NCBI GenBank assembly: GCA_947259495.1
Contig: CAMYLV010000013.1
Span: 1-64,000, forward strand
DNA from: an uncultured Desulfobacterales bacterium
Lineage (GTDB): Bacteria > Desulfobacterota > Desulfobacteria > Desulfobacterales > JAHEIW01
Length of the DNA: 64,000 nucleotides
Reading direction: 5' to 3'
The notes under the pieces are model-generated. The model did not search any database, was not told the origin of the DNA, and saw only the letters and a program-made list of their open reading frames with translations. Shown in pieces: positions 1 through 9,168 of the stretch (positions are counted from its first letter, which is position 1; every line of letters starts with the position of its first letter). Position numbers and translations under genes: made by a program.

Positions 1-1
1 C

Positions 2-841
2 GAAATCCTGTATGGCCGTCGCATTAAAACCGCCTTTCGCCTGGGCAGCCACATCATTGTTTTAAAAACAGATGAAGAAGAGTGGGAAAGATTGAAAGCC
101 GTCCCCGCACAGGAGCGCCGGATCGATGTGTGGTGGTGGGATGATGCCAGCAGCCATTTGATGCTGTTGCTGGCCTATCTGACGACCCGCAATAAAGACT
201 GGCAAGGGGCCAGCATCCGCGTCCTGGCACCCAGCTTTGATCACCCGACCGAAGACGCAATGGCGGATTTCCGCCAGAAGCTGGAGAACGCCCGTATTGA
301 TGCCGAGCCTGAAATGGTTTTTAATGCCAAACCCAGCAACGTCATCGGATATGCAAAAGGGACGTCCCTCGTATTTTTACCGTTCCGCCTGAAAGGCAAT
401 CAGCCCGTGGATACATTTGACCGGCCGGTCGAACAAATTCTTTCCGATCTGCCGCTGACGGCGCTGGTGCTGGCGGCCGAGGATGTCGAACTGGAGGCCG
501 AACCCGAAGACGGCAAAGCGGCTGAGATCGCCGCAGCGGCGGATGCCGCGTCTGATGCCGAAAAGCGCGTGCAGACTGCAGAAAAAGATGCTGAAACAGC
601 CGCCACTGCTGCCGCAAACGCCAAAGAAAAACTGCAGCAGCAAATTGACACTGAAGCCGGTGAAGCGCAAGTTGACGGGTCCAAAATTGATGCGCTCGAG
701 TCAGAATTGAAAGTTGCTGAAAAAGAGGCCGAAAAAGCTGCACGCCGGTCTGCGAAAGCCAAAGCAAAAGCAGAGGCGGCCGCCAAAGCCGGTGAAGCGC
801 TGGGCGTGCCAATCGCAAAAACCGGCGACAATTCTATATAA
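2..841 (+). CDS. C-terminal part of an SLC12-type (cation-chloride cotransporter-like) APC-superfamily permease, 5'-truncated
   Basis: The reading frame is already open at base 2, so this is the 3' end of a longer gene; a TTG at 92 is only an internal codon. The visible 279 residues lack membrane helices and correspond to the cytosolic C-terminal domain that follows the 12-TM core in SLC12-like permeases. The stretch IDVWWWDDASSHLMLLLAY followed by a WQGASIRVL segment matches the family pattern IDVWW-hDGGLMLLLPYLL / W-k-c-k-l-R-I-f. The last ~110 residues are an Ala/Lys/Glu-rich tail predicted to be helical or coiled coil, which is not part of the domain. Substrate cannot be judged without the membrane part; amino-acid permease is the main alternative. 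The stop is followed 74 bp later by the DUF748 gene on the same strand. Confidence 0.7.
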   Translation, partial: EILYGRRIKTAFRLGSHIIVLKTDEEEWERLKAVPAQERRIDVWWWDDASSHLMLLLAYLTTRNKDWQGASIRVLAPSFDHPTEDAMADFRQKLENARIDAEPEMVFNAKPSNVIGYAKGTSLVFLPFRLKGNQPVDTFDRPVEQILSDLPLTALVLAAEDVELEAEPEDGKAAEIAAAADAASDAEKRVQTAEKDAETAATAAANAKEKLQQQIDTEAGEAQVDGSKIDALESELKVAEKEAEKAARRSAKAKAKAEAAAKAGEALGVPIAKTGDNSI

Positions 842-915
842 CCATCACCTCTTGACACCAACTAATTCTGACACACCTTATTTAAAACCCGCCCGAACAA
901 AACCCAAAACTATAG

Positions 916-3249
916 ATGGTCGCCATGGAAAAACCCAACACAAAAACAGATAACGTACTCGTAAATATGCTCAGAAAGCGTATTCTGTGGATCCTCTTTG
1001 GCCTGGCGCTGTTAGGGGGATTGCTGCTGGTTGCAATGCCTTTCGGCATCGAATACGGGTTCAAGCGCTACTTGCTCAGTCAAGGGGTAGATCAAACCGA
1101 TTTGGAAGATGTGGACTTCAATCCCTTCACCCGTCGCCTGGTCGTAAAAAACCTGATCGTTAAAGTGGGCGCTGAACAGGTTTTGAACGTTTCCGAAGCC
1201 GGTTTTACCCTTGCCTGGTCTCCCTTTTTTAAAAAACGTTTTGTTTTGGAAAAAGTCGATCTCATCAATTCCACGATCACAATCGAAGAATTGCCGGATG
1301 GACGCTGGCGGCTTGGCGGTCTCTCGCTCACACCGTCTGAGGATAAGTCAGCCGCCTCGTCCTGGGGTTTTGGTCTTGCTGAGCTTCAGGTTCAAAACAG
1401 CCGGGTGAAATTTCACAGCACGCAGCTGACTTCCGAATTTAGCATTGAGCAGGCCCGGCTGGTGCGCTTGAGAAGCTGGCGCCCCGATCAGAAGGCCCGC
1501 CTCGAGTTGAAGGGTCAAATCAATGACGGCGCCCTGCAATTTCAGGGTGATTTTACAACCTTTGGCAGCGCAACGACAGTCGACGGTTCTTTAAAGCTGC
1601 AAGGGTTGTCCCTTACCCCCTTCGCGCAACTGATCACCGCCAATCCGGGCACGCTGCAGGGTCGACTGGACAGCGATGTCCGCATTCAAACCCAATACAA
1701 TTCTGCAAAAGGACTCGATTTTGACCAAAGTGGACGTCTGGCCATAACACAGGCCCGCCTGCGCTTCGGTGATCTCGAGCTTGCCGATGAAAACTTCACC
1801 TGGGATGGGTCGGTTCAGGTGAAATTGCCGGCTGCTTCCGACATTCTCCAGATAACAGTCGCCGGGCAATTGGAAGGCAAAGGCGGTTTTGTAAATCCGA
1901 CACCGGATAAATTAGCGTTTCAGCACAAGGGGCTGGGCTGGAACGGCAAATTTGTTCTGGACCGCAAAACACAGAAGGCTGACTATAACTTCGATGGTGC
2001 CCTGGCGCTTCAGGATTTTAAAATGGCCACCCCCGAGATGAATCTGGCCGATGAAAGCCTTCGCTGGGACGGCGACGTCCGAATCACCTTGCCGGGTTCG
2101 CCCGGTGTGCCTTTTATTACAGCCGCGGGACAGCTGGCGGGAAAAGGGGCATCCCTGGGTATGCCATCGGCGAATTTTAAGCTTCAGGGCAATGGCCTGA
2201 ATTACAACGGAAAGTTTGCCTTTGCCGCAGAAAAGGAAACAACCGACATCAAAATGGACGGCGACCTGAAGTTCGCAAAGCTAGAGGTCACCACCGCTGA
2301 TGTGCTTGTGGCCGAAGAAGACCTCACCTGGGACGGAAACTTTCAAATCTTGCTGCCTGAAAATAAGGCCGCGCAGCGGTTGACGACCAACGGGAAACTC
2401 GAATCCAGACGCCAAATCGTCACTATGCTGCGGGAAAATTTGAGGCTGGCAAATGAAAACCTCGCATGGGAGGGTCGCTTCAACTGCGGGCTGCAGGATG
2501 TTGCGGCCGGCCTGGCGGCTGAAGGGGATTTCCGCTTAACCGATCTGGCAATCACCGATTCCCAAAAAAAATTAAGGCTGTTGGCGTCCAAAGCGGTCAA
2601 CTTAAAATCGATCAAAGGAGACGCAAAAACACAATTCAGAATCGCCACAGCCAAGATCACCGGCCTGGATCTTGTCGGTCAAACGGGCTCGCCTGAAAAG
2701 GCTTCACTGTTCAGCGCCGCCGAGGTGCATGTTGACACCGTAAAACTCGAGCAGCTCAAACAGGTTTCGATCGAATCGGCCCGCATCGTCGCTGCCATGG
2801 GGGTGTTGCATCACAAAAGTAACGGGCGCTGGCGCTTTATCGAGGATCTGACAACCTTTCTGGCCGATTCCGGCACCAGCGCACAAAAAAAACCATCGCT
2901 AAACAGGGTGGCAGAAAAAACTCGGTCCCCTGCAAAAGAAAAAGGCGTTGAATTCGGAATCCGCATCGGGAGCCTGGAAATTGACGGAGACAGCGTGCTG
3001 CATTTTAAAGATGAAACCGTCAGCCCGGCATTCGTTACCGAGGTGCGCCTGACAAAAGCACTTCTGACGGGCGTCAACAGTCTTACGCCCGAACAATCCA
3101 GTCCATTTTCCCTCCAGGCGGCGTCCCGAAAGTACACAAGCCTGAAGCTGCAGGGCAACGTTCAGCCTTTCGGCGAGCGCATCAGCATGGACCTCAAAGG
3201 CAAGATCAGAGCTCTTGAAATGCCGCCGCTGTCGCCCTATACAATCTGA
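916..3249 (+). CDS. DUF748 / AsmA-like envelope protein, N-terminal portion (frameshifted)
   Basis: A 777-residue ORF with one N-terminal membrane helix (about residues 22-46), then a long beta-rich periplasmic body with recurring segments such as ADESLRWDGDV, AEEDLTWDGNF and ANENLAWEGRF, typical of DUF748 proteins related to AsmA/TamB-type envelope proteins. It ends abruptly at MPPLSPYTI, a position where DUF748 proteins continue into the conserved DADIDL...LRDKNNDVRL segment. That segment lies in another frame just downstream, so the gene is split by a frameshift plus probably a short deletion. The start at 916 (MVAMEK) could instead be the ATG at 925. Role: inferred from the family only, envelope or lipid-related and inner-membrane anchored. 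Confidence 0.75.
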   Translation: MVAMEKPNTKTDNVLVNMLRKRILWILFGLALLGGLLLVAMPFGIEYGFKRYLLSQGVDQTDLEDVDFNPFTRRLVVKNLIVKVGAEQVLNVSEAGFTLAWSPFFKKRFVLEKVDLINSTITIEELPDGRWRLGGLSLTPSEDKSAASSWGFGLAELQVQNSRVKFHSTQLTSEFSIEQARLVRLRSWRPDQKARLELKGQINDGALQFQGDFTTFGSATTVDGSLKLQGLSLTPFAQLITANPGTLQGRLDSDVRIQTQYNSAKGLDFDQSGRLAITQARLRFGDLELADENFTWDGSVQVKLPAASDILQITVAGQLEGKGGFVNPTPDKLAFQHKGLGWNGKFVLDRKTQKADYNFDGALALQDFKMATPEMNLADESLRWDGDVRITLPGSPGVPFITAAGQLAGKGASLGMPSANFKLQGNGLNYNGKFAFAAEKETTDIKMDGDLKFAKLEVTTADVLVAEEDLTWDGNFQILLPENKAAQRLTTNGKLESRRQIVTMLRENLRLANENLAWEGRFNCGLQDVAAGLAAEGDFRLTDLAITDSQKKLRLLASKAVNLKSIKGDAKTQFRIATAKITGLDLVGQTGSPEKASLFSAAEVHVDTVKLEQLKQVSIESARIVAAMGVLHHKSNGRWRFIEDLTTFLADSGTSAQKKPSLNRVAEKTRSPAKEKGVEFGIRIGSLEIDGDSVLHFKDETVSPAFVTEVRLTKALLTGVNSLTPEQSSPFSLQAASRKYTSLKLQGNVQPFGERISMDLKGKIRALEMPPLSPYTI

Positions 3250-3260
3250 TCAGCGGAGAG

Positions 3261-4052
3261 ATGGATGCCGACATCGATCTCAAAATAACGGTCGGCAAGC
3301 TGGAGGGCGAAGGTGATCTGAAATTAAACAATCCCATCGTCGAAGCCGTCAATCCGGAAAAATTAAAAAATGAAAAAGGTATGTTTATTCCATTGCAGAG
3401 CGCCTTGAAAGTACTGCGCGACAAAAACAATGACGTCCGCTTAAAAACGCCGATCTCCGGTGATGTGAGCGATCCGAAATTCAACATTTCGGATGCCATC
3501 AACCAGGCCGTTATCAAAGGTCTCACTTTGGCCACGCTGTCTTATCTGAAATATATGCTGGGGCCTTACGGTACCGCTATTGCGATCGTCGAGCTGGGCG
3601 CCAAGGTTGGCGCAAAAGCGCTGACCGGCATCCGACTCAAGCCGGTTGAATTCCAGCCCGGCACTTCCGATCTGGATGCCACCGCCCAGGAATACATGGA
3701 CAAATTGGCGGCCATTCTGAACGAAAAAAAGGATTTGCGCGTCAGGTTGTGCGGGTGGGCGACGGAAAGCGATCGAACTGGGCAGCGCGAAACGGCGCCC
3801 GAAGCGGCAGCACCGTCAGGGTCAGCACCCCTGGATACAAAATCAGCACCCGGCAGACAGAGTGATTCGCAAAAAGAACCCCGCTTTCCATTGAGTGAAG
3901 AAGATATGCTGGCGCTTGCTGAACAACGCGCCGACTTGATCGAAGATATCCTGGTCAGCCGGCATGGTATCAAAGATGAGCGCATTTTTATTTGCAAGCC
4001 GGAAATCGATAAAAGCCCTGAAGCAAAGCCCCGGGTAGAATTGGTGTTTTAA
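3261..4052 (+). CDS. DUF748 protein, C-terminal portion after frameshift (OmpA-like end)
   Basis: This 263-residue frame continues the preceding DUF748 ORF. The frame is open upstream of its first ATG and reads NLISGEMDADIDLKI, which aligns with the part missing from the previous ORF. LRDKNNDVRLKTPISGDVSD is a hallmark of the DUF748 C-terminus. The last ~120 residues (FQPGTSDLDATAQEYMDKLA... ending RVELVF) resemble the OmpA-like module common at the end of these proteins, here with an inserted Pro/Ser/Ala-rich linker around residues 170-205. It is unlikely to be an independent gene: no Shine-Dalgarno site with good spacing was seen and it has no signal peptide. Read it with the preceding entry as one broken gene, or as one intact gene if the shift is a sequencing error. 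Confidence 0.7.
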   Translation: MDADIDLKITVGKLEGEGDLKLNNPIVEAVNPEKLKNEKGMFIPLQSALKVLRDKNNDVRLKTPISGDVSDPKFNISDAINQAVIKGLTLATLSYLKYMLGPYGTAIAIVELGAKVGAKALTGIRLKPVEFQPGTSDLDATAQEYMDKLAAILNEKKDLRVRLCGWATESDRTGQRETAPEAAAPSGSAPLDTKSAPGRQSDSQKEPRFPLSEEDMLALAEQRADLIEDILVSRHGIKDERIFICKPEIDKSPEAKPRVELVF

Positions 4053-4141
4053 CTCTAAAGATCTTTCATCCGCTTCGGTCGATGCTGCCTGCGCCTGAAT
4101 GATTCATAGGGCATAAAAAGAAAATCTTTTTTGATTTTTTT

Positions 4142-5227
4142 CTATAACCATTTTTTGCGTTTAAAATAAAGCAACATACCCAAAAAAATCACGATCAACA
4201 AAATCCACAGAACCGGGTAAGACCATTTCCATTCGAGCTCCGGCATAAATTTGAAATTCATCCCGTAGATGCCGGCCACAAAAGTCAGCGGGATGAAAAT
4301 GGTGGCCATGATGGTCAACACTTTCATGACTTCATTCATTCTGTTACTGAGGGTGGACAGATACAAGTCCATCATTCCCCCAATAATATCCCGGAAGGAT
4401 TCGATCGTATCGATCACCTGGATGGTGTGATCGTAAACATCGCTGATAAATACTTTATGGGCTTCCTGCATCAAAGGGGATTCTGTCTTTTGCCATACGT
4501 TTAAAACCTCCCTGATCGGCCAGACCTGCTTGCGAAAATAAATAATTTCTCTTTTCAAGGCATGGATATTTTGCAGGACTTCCGGCGTCGGTTCCGAATG
4601 GACTCGGTCTTCGAACAGCTCTATTTTTTCACCGATTTTTTCAAGAATTAAAAAATAGTGGTCGACAACCGCATCGATCAGCGCATAGGCCAAATAATCC
4701 GGCCCGGATTTGCGGATCCGCACCCGCCCCTTGCGGATGCGCTCGCGCACAAAATTGAAGACATCTCCTGCGGCTTCCTGAAATGAAATCAGATAATGCG
4801 GGCCCAGAATCAAACTGACCTGCTCGGAGGCAATATGGCCGGTCGTATCGTCAAATTTCAGCATTTTGAAAACCAGATAAATGTAATCTTCGAAATCATC
4901 TACCTTTGGGCGTTGACCGGTATTGACGATGTCCTCCAAGGTCAACGAGTGGATGCCGAAATGGGCGCCGATTTTTTCAATCAACTCGACATCATGAAGC
5001 CCGTCGATATTGATCCAGGTCACCGGCGGCGTGTCCTTATAAGCATAAGATTCATCGATGCGCTTTAATTGCTTTTCTTCCAGGCGATCCGGATCGTAAT
5101 TCATTATGCTGATCAGGGCCTTATCGATCTTCTGTTCTCCGACATGCACGAGGGACCCCGGAGACATGCCGGCCTTTTTGGATGATCGTTTTATAAATTT
5201 AGACGATTTTTTGATGATCTTTCGCAT
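4142..5227 (-). CDS. corA: CorA-family magnesium/divalent cation transporter
   Basis: 361 residues, normal length for the CorA family. A large cytosolic N-terminal domain is followed by two C-terminal membrane helices; the signature YGMNF lies at residues 321-325, at the end of the first helix, and the chain ends in a basic tail (YFKRKKWL) as usual. A strong ribosome site (AGGAGG, about 8 nt before ATG) fixes the start. It mediates passive Mg2+ (or Co2+/Ni2+) influx across the inner membrane as a pentamer. Its neighbours on the same strand include MgtE, two CNNM-type genes within the window and a Na+/Ca2+ antiporter, so several divalent-cation systems lie together. Confidence 0.93.
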   Translation of the reverse strand: MRKIIKKSSKFIKRSSKKAGMSPGSLVHVGEQKIDKALISIMNYDPDRLEEKQLKRIDESYAYKDTPPVTWINIDGLHDVELIEKIGAHFGIHSLTLEDIVNTGQRPKVDDFEDYIYLVFKMLKFDDTTGHIASEQVSLILGPHYLISFQEAAGDVFNFVRERIRKGRVRIRKSGPDYLAYALIDAVVDHYFLILEKIGEKIELFEDRVHSEPTPEVLQNIHALKREIIYFRKQVWPIREVLNVWQKTESPLMQEAHKVFISDVYDHTIQVIDTIESFRDIIGGMMDLYLSTLSNRMNEVMKVLTIMATIFIPLTFVAGIYGMNFKFMPELEWKWSYPVLWILLIVIFLGMLLYFKRKKWL

Positions 5228-5279
5228 ATGTAAACACCTCCTAACCCGTTAAAATACCGTTATTACCGATTGACGAATT

Positions 5280-5513
5280 TTAAAAGTTCAACGAACGCTT
5301 ACAGAGACGCGATTGAGGACATGATAACCTTGCGCTCCGTGCCGACAAGCGCCTGTTCAAAAAAAAGGCATTAATATTTGAAGACAACCTCGAGATGGCA
5401 GACTCCAGATCGGGTTGAATATCAGAAAATCGAATCGGATTGTCTTCCCCAAATAATAAGCAGGGCGTCAAAACGACTGTTAAACCGATCAATAAACACA
5501 GTGCTTTTATCAT
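5280..5513 (-). CDS. Small putative exported protein, possibly truncated
   Basis: A 77-residue frame with a clear signal-peptide-like start (MIKALCLLIGLTVVLTPCLLFGED) and a ribosome site (GAGG about 9 nt before ATG). After about residue 40 the sequence becomes Ser/Arg/Leu-rich and atypical (LNRRLSARSARLSCPQSR), which suggests a frameshift or decayed 3' end. No family was recognised. It lies between the CaCA antiporter and corA on the same strand. Confidence 0.35.
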   Translation of the reverse strand: MIKALCLLIGLTVVLTPCLLFGEDNPIRFSDIQPDLESAISRLSSNINAFFLNRRLSARSARLSCPQSRLCKRSLNF

Positions 5514-5557
5514 TTAGTTGATCCTCATTTTAATTTAAAAAAGTGCTTAAATCGCTA

Positions 5558-6517
5558 TCAATCGTTGACGATGAGAAAGGTGACATAGCAAAAATAAAGT
5601 ACCAAACAAACAATTCCCTCCCAGCGGTCCAAAGAACGCTTTTTTCCGGTGAACATAAAGAAAAACAGCATTAAACTGGAGACAATCACCACACCGATAT
5701 CGACATTATTTTTGGTTTGAAACGGCAGCGGCTTAATAGTGGCGCTGATGCCGAGGACGAAAAAGATGTTGAAAATATTTGATCCCACGACATTGCCCAC
5801 CGCAATTTCCGGATTTTTTTTATAAGCGGCCACAGCCGAGGTGGCCAGTTCGGGCAAAGATGTTCCCACAGCGACAATGGTTAATCCGATCAATGACTCG
5901 CTCAGCCCCAATTTTGTGGCAAGGACAAGGGCGCCGTCTACGATCCATTTCCCGCCGATGATTAAGCCGGCCAGGCCCGCAGCAATAAACAGCAATGACC
6001 GCAGCCAACTATGATGCTTGGCGGGTATATGCTCCTCCACCCCTTCAACCCGCGCGGCGATGGAAAATGTATAATAGATAAAAATCGTAAAAAAGCAGAA
6101 AAAAATGAGCCCGTCAATTCTCGTCAATGCGGATGCGCCGGCATCATCTAGGATCTGATCATTGGCCATAAACAATAGGACGATGGCGGCCAGCAAGCTA
6201 AACGGAATTTCTTTCCAGACGGTGCCCTTAGTAACCGATAGAGGATAAATGACCGAGGATACACCGAGGATGAGGAAAATATTCGCAATGTTGCTTCCCA
6301 GCACATTACCGATGGCAATGTCGGTATTGCCTTTGAAGCTGGCAATGATGTTGACAAACAATTCCGGCGTCGACGTGCCAAAGGCGACCACCGTCAACCC
6401 GATGACCAGGTCGGACACATTCAGGCTTCTGGCAACCGAAGCAGCGCCGTCAACCAGAAAGTCCGCGCCTTTGATTAAAAAGACGAAGCCGATGGCAAGC
6501 AGGATATAGGTCATCAT
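5558..6517 (-). CDS. Calcium/sodium antiporter, CaCA family (YrbG-like)
   Basis: 319 residues, about ten predicted membrane helices in two inverted halves. Each half carries the family alpha repeat: GTSTPELFVN near residue 48 and VGTSLPELATSAVAA near residue 217, both followed by GN-V-GSNI-NI-hVLG. The acidic residues of these repeats bind the exchanged Na+ and Ca2+ in characterised CaCA exchangers. It acts in the inner membrane and probably extrudes Ca2+ at the expense of the sodium gradient; K+ dependence cannot be judged. The gene is followed by the small exported ORF and corA on the same strand. Confidence 0.92.
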   Translation of the reverse strand: MMTYILLAIGFVFLIKGADFLVDGAASVARSLNVSDLVIGLTVVAFGTSTPELFVNIIASFKGNTDIAIGNVLGSNIANIFLILGVSSVIYPLSVTKGTVWKEIPFSLLAAIVLLFMANDQILDDAGASALTRIDGLIFFCFFTIFIYYTFSIAARVEGVEEHIPAKHHSWLRSLLFIAAGLAGLIIGGKWIVDGALVLATKLGLSESLIGLTIVAVGTSLPELATSAVAAYKKNPEIAVGNVVGSNIFNIFFVLGISATIKPLPFQTKNNVDIGVVIVSSLMLFFFMFTGKKRSLDRWEGIVCLVLYFCYVTFLIVND

Positions 6518-6584
6518 GGCATACCGTCTGCTAAAATAAAGCGGCTGTTCATATCATGATACAAACGCATGCGCTGCCGGATTT

Positions 6585-7532
6585 TTAAGGTACGATACAG
6601 ACCGCCATGTCCGCTGCCTGTTCTAAAACCTTTTTGGTGATGCTGCCCATAGCATAATCTTTGACGTTCGAATATCCTTTTTTGCCCAGGATAATCGTAC
6701 CGATGGCATTTTCTTCCGCTTCCTTTAAAATATCTCTGGCCGCACTGCGGCCGCCATCCACCACCTTGACTGAAATCTGATTTTCAGCCAGACCGGCTCT
6801 GACGAGCGACTCACGGGCTTTGGTCATGTAAGGCGCAACCACTTCTCCGGCTTTGCTTTGCCAGAATTTCTGAATCTCCGGAAACTCTTGCAGCACTTCT
6901 TTGGGAACAAAACGCCTCAGGTCCCGTTTTGAATGAAATACCGTAACATTTACATCGGTGCCCGCAAGCATAAAGCCGGCGTGATCCACAGCCCGCATGG
7001 TATTTTCTGAATTGTCCACTGCCAGCAAGACATTATTACTTTTCACCGTACCCTTGACCATCCAAACCGGACAGGCCTTTACACATTCCAGCACCTTGTT
7101 GGCAACCTCGCCAGTAAAAAAAGCCTCCAGGCGGCTTCGCCCGCGTGAGGAGATGAAAATGGCGTCCGCCTTTTTGTTGTTCTCGGACCAGCTGCAGATA
7201 TCGCGGGCTACGCCGATCTCTATTTTTCGAAAAACCGCCTCGACTGCTTCTTTGCTAAATCCGATATTCATCAGCCGGCCTTTCGCATCGGTCAATATGC
7301 GCTCGGCCATCTGGCTGTTTCTCTTCTCGATTTCCCGCAACTGATTGATGGTTTGGCGGCTTTTTTTGATTTCTTCGACAAGAATCGGCGGCAGTTTCGG
7401 CATAAGATATACCAGTGATAATCTTACATGGTGTTTGATTCCAAAAATACGGTTAATATAATCCAGGGACTTCAATGCATTCTGTGAGCCATCGACTGGC
7501 ACAACGATTATTTTTTCTATTTGCTTAACCAT
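6585..7532 (-). CDS. Universal stress protein with two tandem Usp domains
   Basis: 315 residues with two Usp (rossmann-like) domains, about residues 5-160 and 165-315. The second ends with LGKKGYSNVKDYAMGSITKK, the G-x2-G-x9-G-(S/T) ATP-binding pattern. The first has a related SSRGRSRLEAFFTGEVANKV. A good ribosome site (GAGGAG, 8 nt before ATG) fixes the start. Tandem Usps act in the cytosol in stress survival and often regulate partner proteins by binding ATP. It sits 67 bp upstream of the CaCA antiporter on the same strand, so co-transcription and a role in controlling ion transport are plausible inferences. Confidence 0.9.
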   Translation of the reverse strand: MVKQIEKIIVVPVDGSQNALKSLDYINRIFGIKHHVRLSLVYLMPKLPPILVEEIKKSRQTINQLREIEKRNSQMAERILTDAKGRLMNIGFSKEAVEAVFRKIEIGVARDICSWSENNKKADAIFISSRGRSRLEAFFTGEVANKVLECVKACPVWMVKGTVKSNNVLLAVDNSENTMRAVDHAGFMLAGTDVNVTVFHSKRDLRRFVPKEVLQEFPEIQKFWQSKAGEVVAPYMTKARESLVRAGLAENQISVKVVDGGRSAARDILKEAEENAIGTIILGKKGYSNVKDYAMGSITKKVLEQAADMAVCIVP

Positions 7533-7563
7533 GTTTTTTCTCCTCTTTCATAAAAATGCCTTT

Positions 7564-7882
7564 TTAAAGGTCAGTACTTTTCTGATTTCTCTTTAGATCC
7601 GTGATGCGGAGTGCTTCGTCTTTCACCAGGGCGATGACCGCCTCACCATTACTGATGGATAGATAACATCAAAGAACGGCAATCGGTGTTTAAAATCCCA
7701 TCGCCGGTGTCATGCCAATAATAATACCCTGCGCAAAACCCAACGCATTTTCCCTGAGCCAGCCCCTGATTTCTTACAACGCTTTCATACACTCTGCGCA
7801 AGGTTCTACCGATTCGGAAATAAATGCCACTAAACGTTAAAAGAGATTCTTTTTCATCAGGCCGAGCCAGGGCCTCTACCAA
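7564..7882 (-). pseudogene. Possible decayed gene (unrecognised; C-terminal part MOP/TOBE-like)
   Basis: The 448-bp gap between the Usp gene and the DUF21 gene contains no convincing intact gene. On the minus strand a frame from 7882 (VEALARPDEKESLLTF...) stops at 7649. After a one-base shift another frame reads SISNGEAVIALVKDEALRIT to a stop at 7564, which resembles the end of a molybdate-binding MOP/TOBE domain. This looks like a gene remnant, but the upstream part was not recognised and the match is by eye only. Confidence 0.25.
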
Positions 7883-7980
7883 AACCGCCGGCTCCTTATT
7901 GCCAACAAATCAAACGACGGCTGGCATGATGACTGCCTGGTAGCTGTTCCCCGGTTATCAGCCAATTAAAAAATAAAAGC

Positions 7981-9000
7981 CTAGATGCCCTTTAGCAGCC
8001 TACCCAAAATGTCTGCACCGGTTATTACCCGCTTCTCCTCCTTTCCCCATACAAGAATGATGTCTCGATCGATGACATCCCCGCCGGCACGTTGATAGTG
8101 TGATTTCAGGCGCCACAATACATTGCCCAGCGCTAACCGTGTATCTTTTACAATGATCGGTCGATGACAATACAGGAGAGGCCGAATTTCCGCATCTTTA
8201 AATAATGCATCCCTTAAAAAGCCGTCTGAGTCTAGCACAAAATGTGGCTCTCCTTCAGCATCTGCAATAATGACCCATTTTTTACCGGAAACCTCAATTT
8301 GTCGTAGGAACGGGTCGGAGGTTGTGCGTTTAAAATTGGGGAAAACAGGCATGTCATTTTCCAAGGGAAGTGTTATCACACTTCGGGGGTCTATCGTTTC
8401 TCCTTCTTCTATGACCATGAGGTCATCGATGGCCAAAAAATTTAGCGCACCAATGCCTTCCAGGCGGTCTACATCGGACACATCGGCCTCAATGTGTTTT
8501 TTGATGACTTCCCTGAGACTGTGCTCCCGGAAATACTGGATTCCTTCGGCTCCCAGCCAGGCGTCCAATATTTTGGCAGTCGGCTTGGCAGCTGGAAATA
8601 ACAGGATCTGGTAAAATTTCAGCACCGGTGCGAGCAACGAGGCCATGCGCAACGCATGGCGCGAAAAATAAGCCTGAGGCATAATTTCGCCCATTATGGT
8701 GATGATGACAGTGGAAAAGAAAAAAGCAGATATTCCTGCCAGTACCGAATTGGAAAGCAGCGTTAGCAGGACATTGATGCCAACATTACCCCATAGAACC
8801 GTGGTCAATAAAAAATTAGAATCTTTGCGCATGTTCAGAATTTTAGAAGCATCACGATTCCCAAGGTCGGCTTCCACTTCCAACCTGAGTCTACTGATGC
8901 TAAACAGAGCCAAATTCATGCCGGAAAACATGGCGGACTGTGACATGCAGAAAAATATCCCGATCCAGGTAAGCAAATTTATAAATGCCGTGGTACCCAT
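7981..9000 (-). CDS. DUF21 (CNNM transmembrane domain) membrane protein
   Basis: 339 residues. The first ~165 are the DUF21/CNNM membrane domain, with three to four helices and the characteristic small-residue N-terminal segment (SAMFSGMNLALFSISRLRL) and a GEIMPQA motif (family: GEIlPka). The rest is a soluble region with weak CBS-like character; the CorC/HlyC C-terminal domain of the longer homologue at about 46 kb was not seen. Proteins of this family are implicated in Mg2+/Co2+ export or Na+-coupled Mg2+ transport. The start has only a weak ribosome site. It lies between ftsH and the Usp gene on the same strand. Confidence 0.75.
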   Translation of the reverse strand: MGTTAFINLLTWIGIFFCMSQSAMFSGMNLALFSISRLRLEVEADLGNRDASKILNMRKDSNFLLTTVLWGNVGINVLLTLLSNSVLAGISAFFFSTVIITIMGEIMPQAYFSRHALRMASLLAPVLKFYQILLFPAAKPTAKILDAWLGAEGIQYFREHSLREVIKKHIEADVSDVDRLEGIGALNFLAIDDLMVIEEGETIDPRSVITLPLENDMPVFPNFKRTTSDPFLRQIEVSGKKWVIIADAEGEPHFVLDSDGFLRDALFKDAEIRPLLYCHRPIIVKDTRLALGNVLWRLKSHYQRAGGDVIDRDIILVWGKEEKRVITGADILGRLLKGI

Positions 9001-9168
9001 TGAGAAAACCCCAAGTTCGATAATTTTCCTTATAAAATTTACATATGGCTGTATCCAGTGTTAAGCTCCGTTGAGAATTGACGATCAATTCTGCATGACC
9101 CATCGATTTACAGCCTGTTTCGTTCGCTGCCTGTCAACATCCTTCTTTCTTTTCCATTGTGAGGATCC

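Noticed and set aside
342-818. Long antisense frames opposite the permease C-terminal tail
   Set aside because: Shadows of an Ala-rich coding region; Leu/Arg-rich and no start signals.
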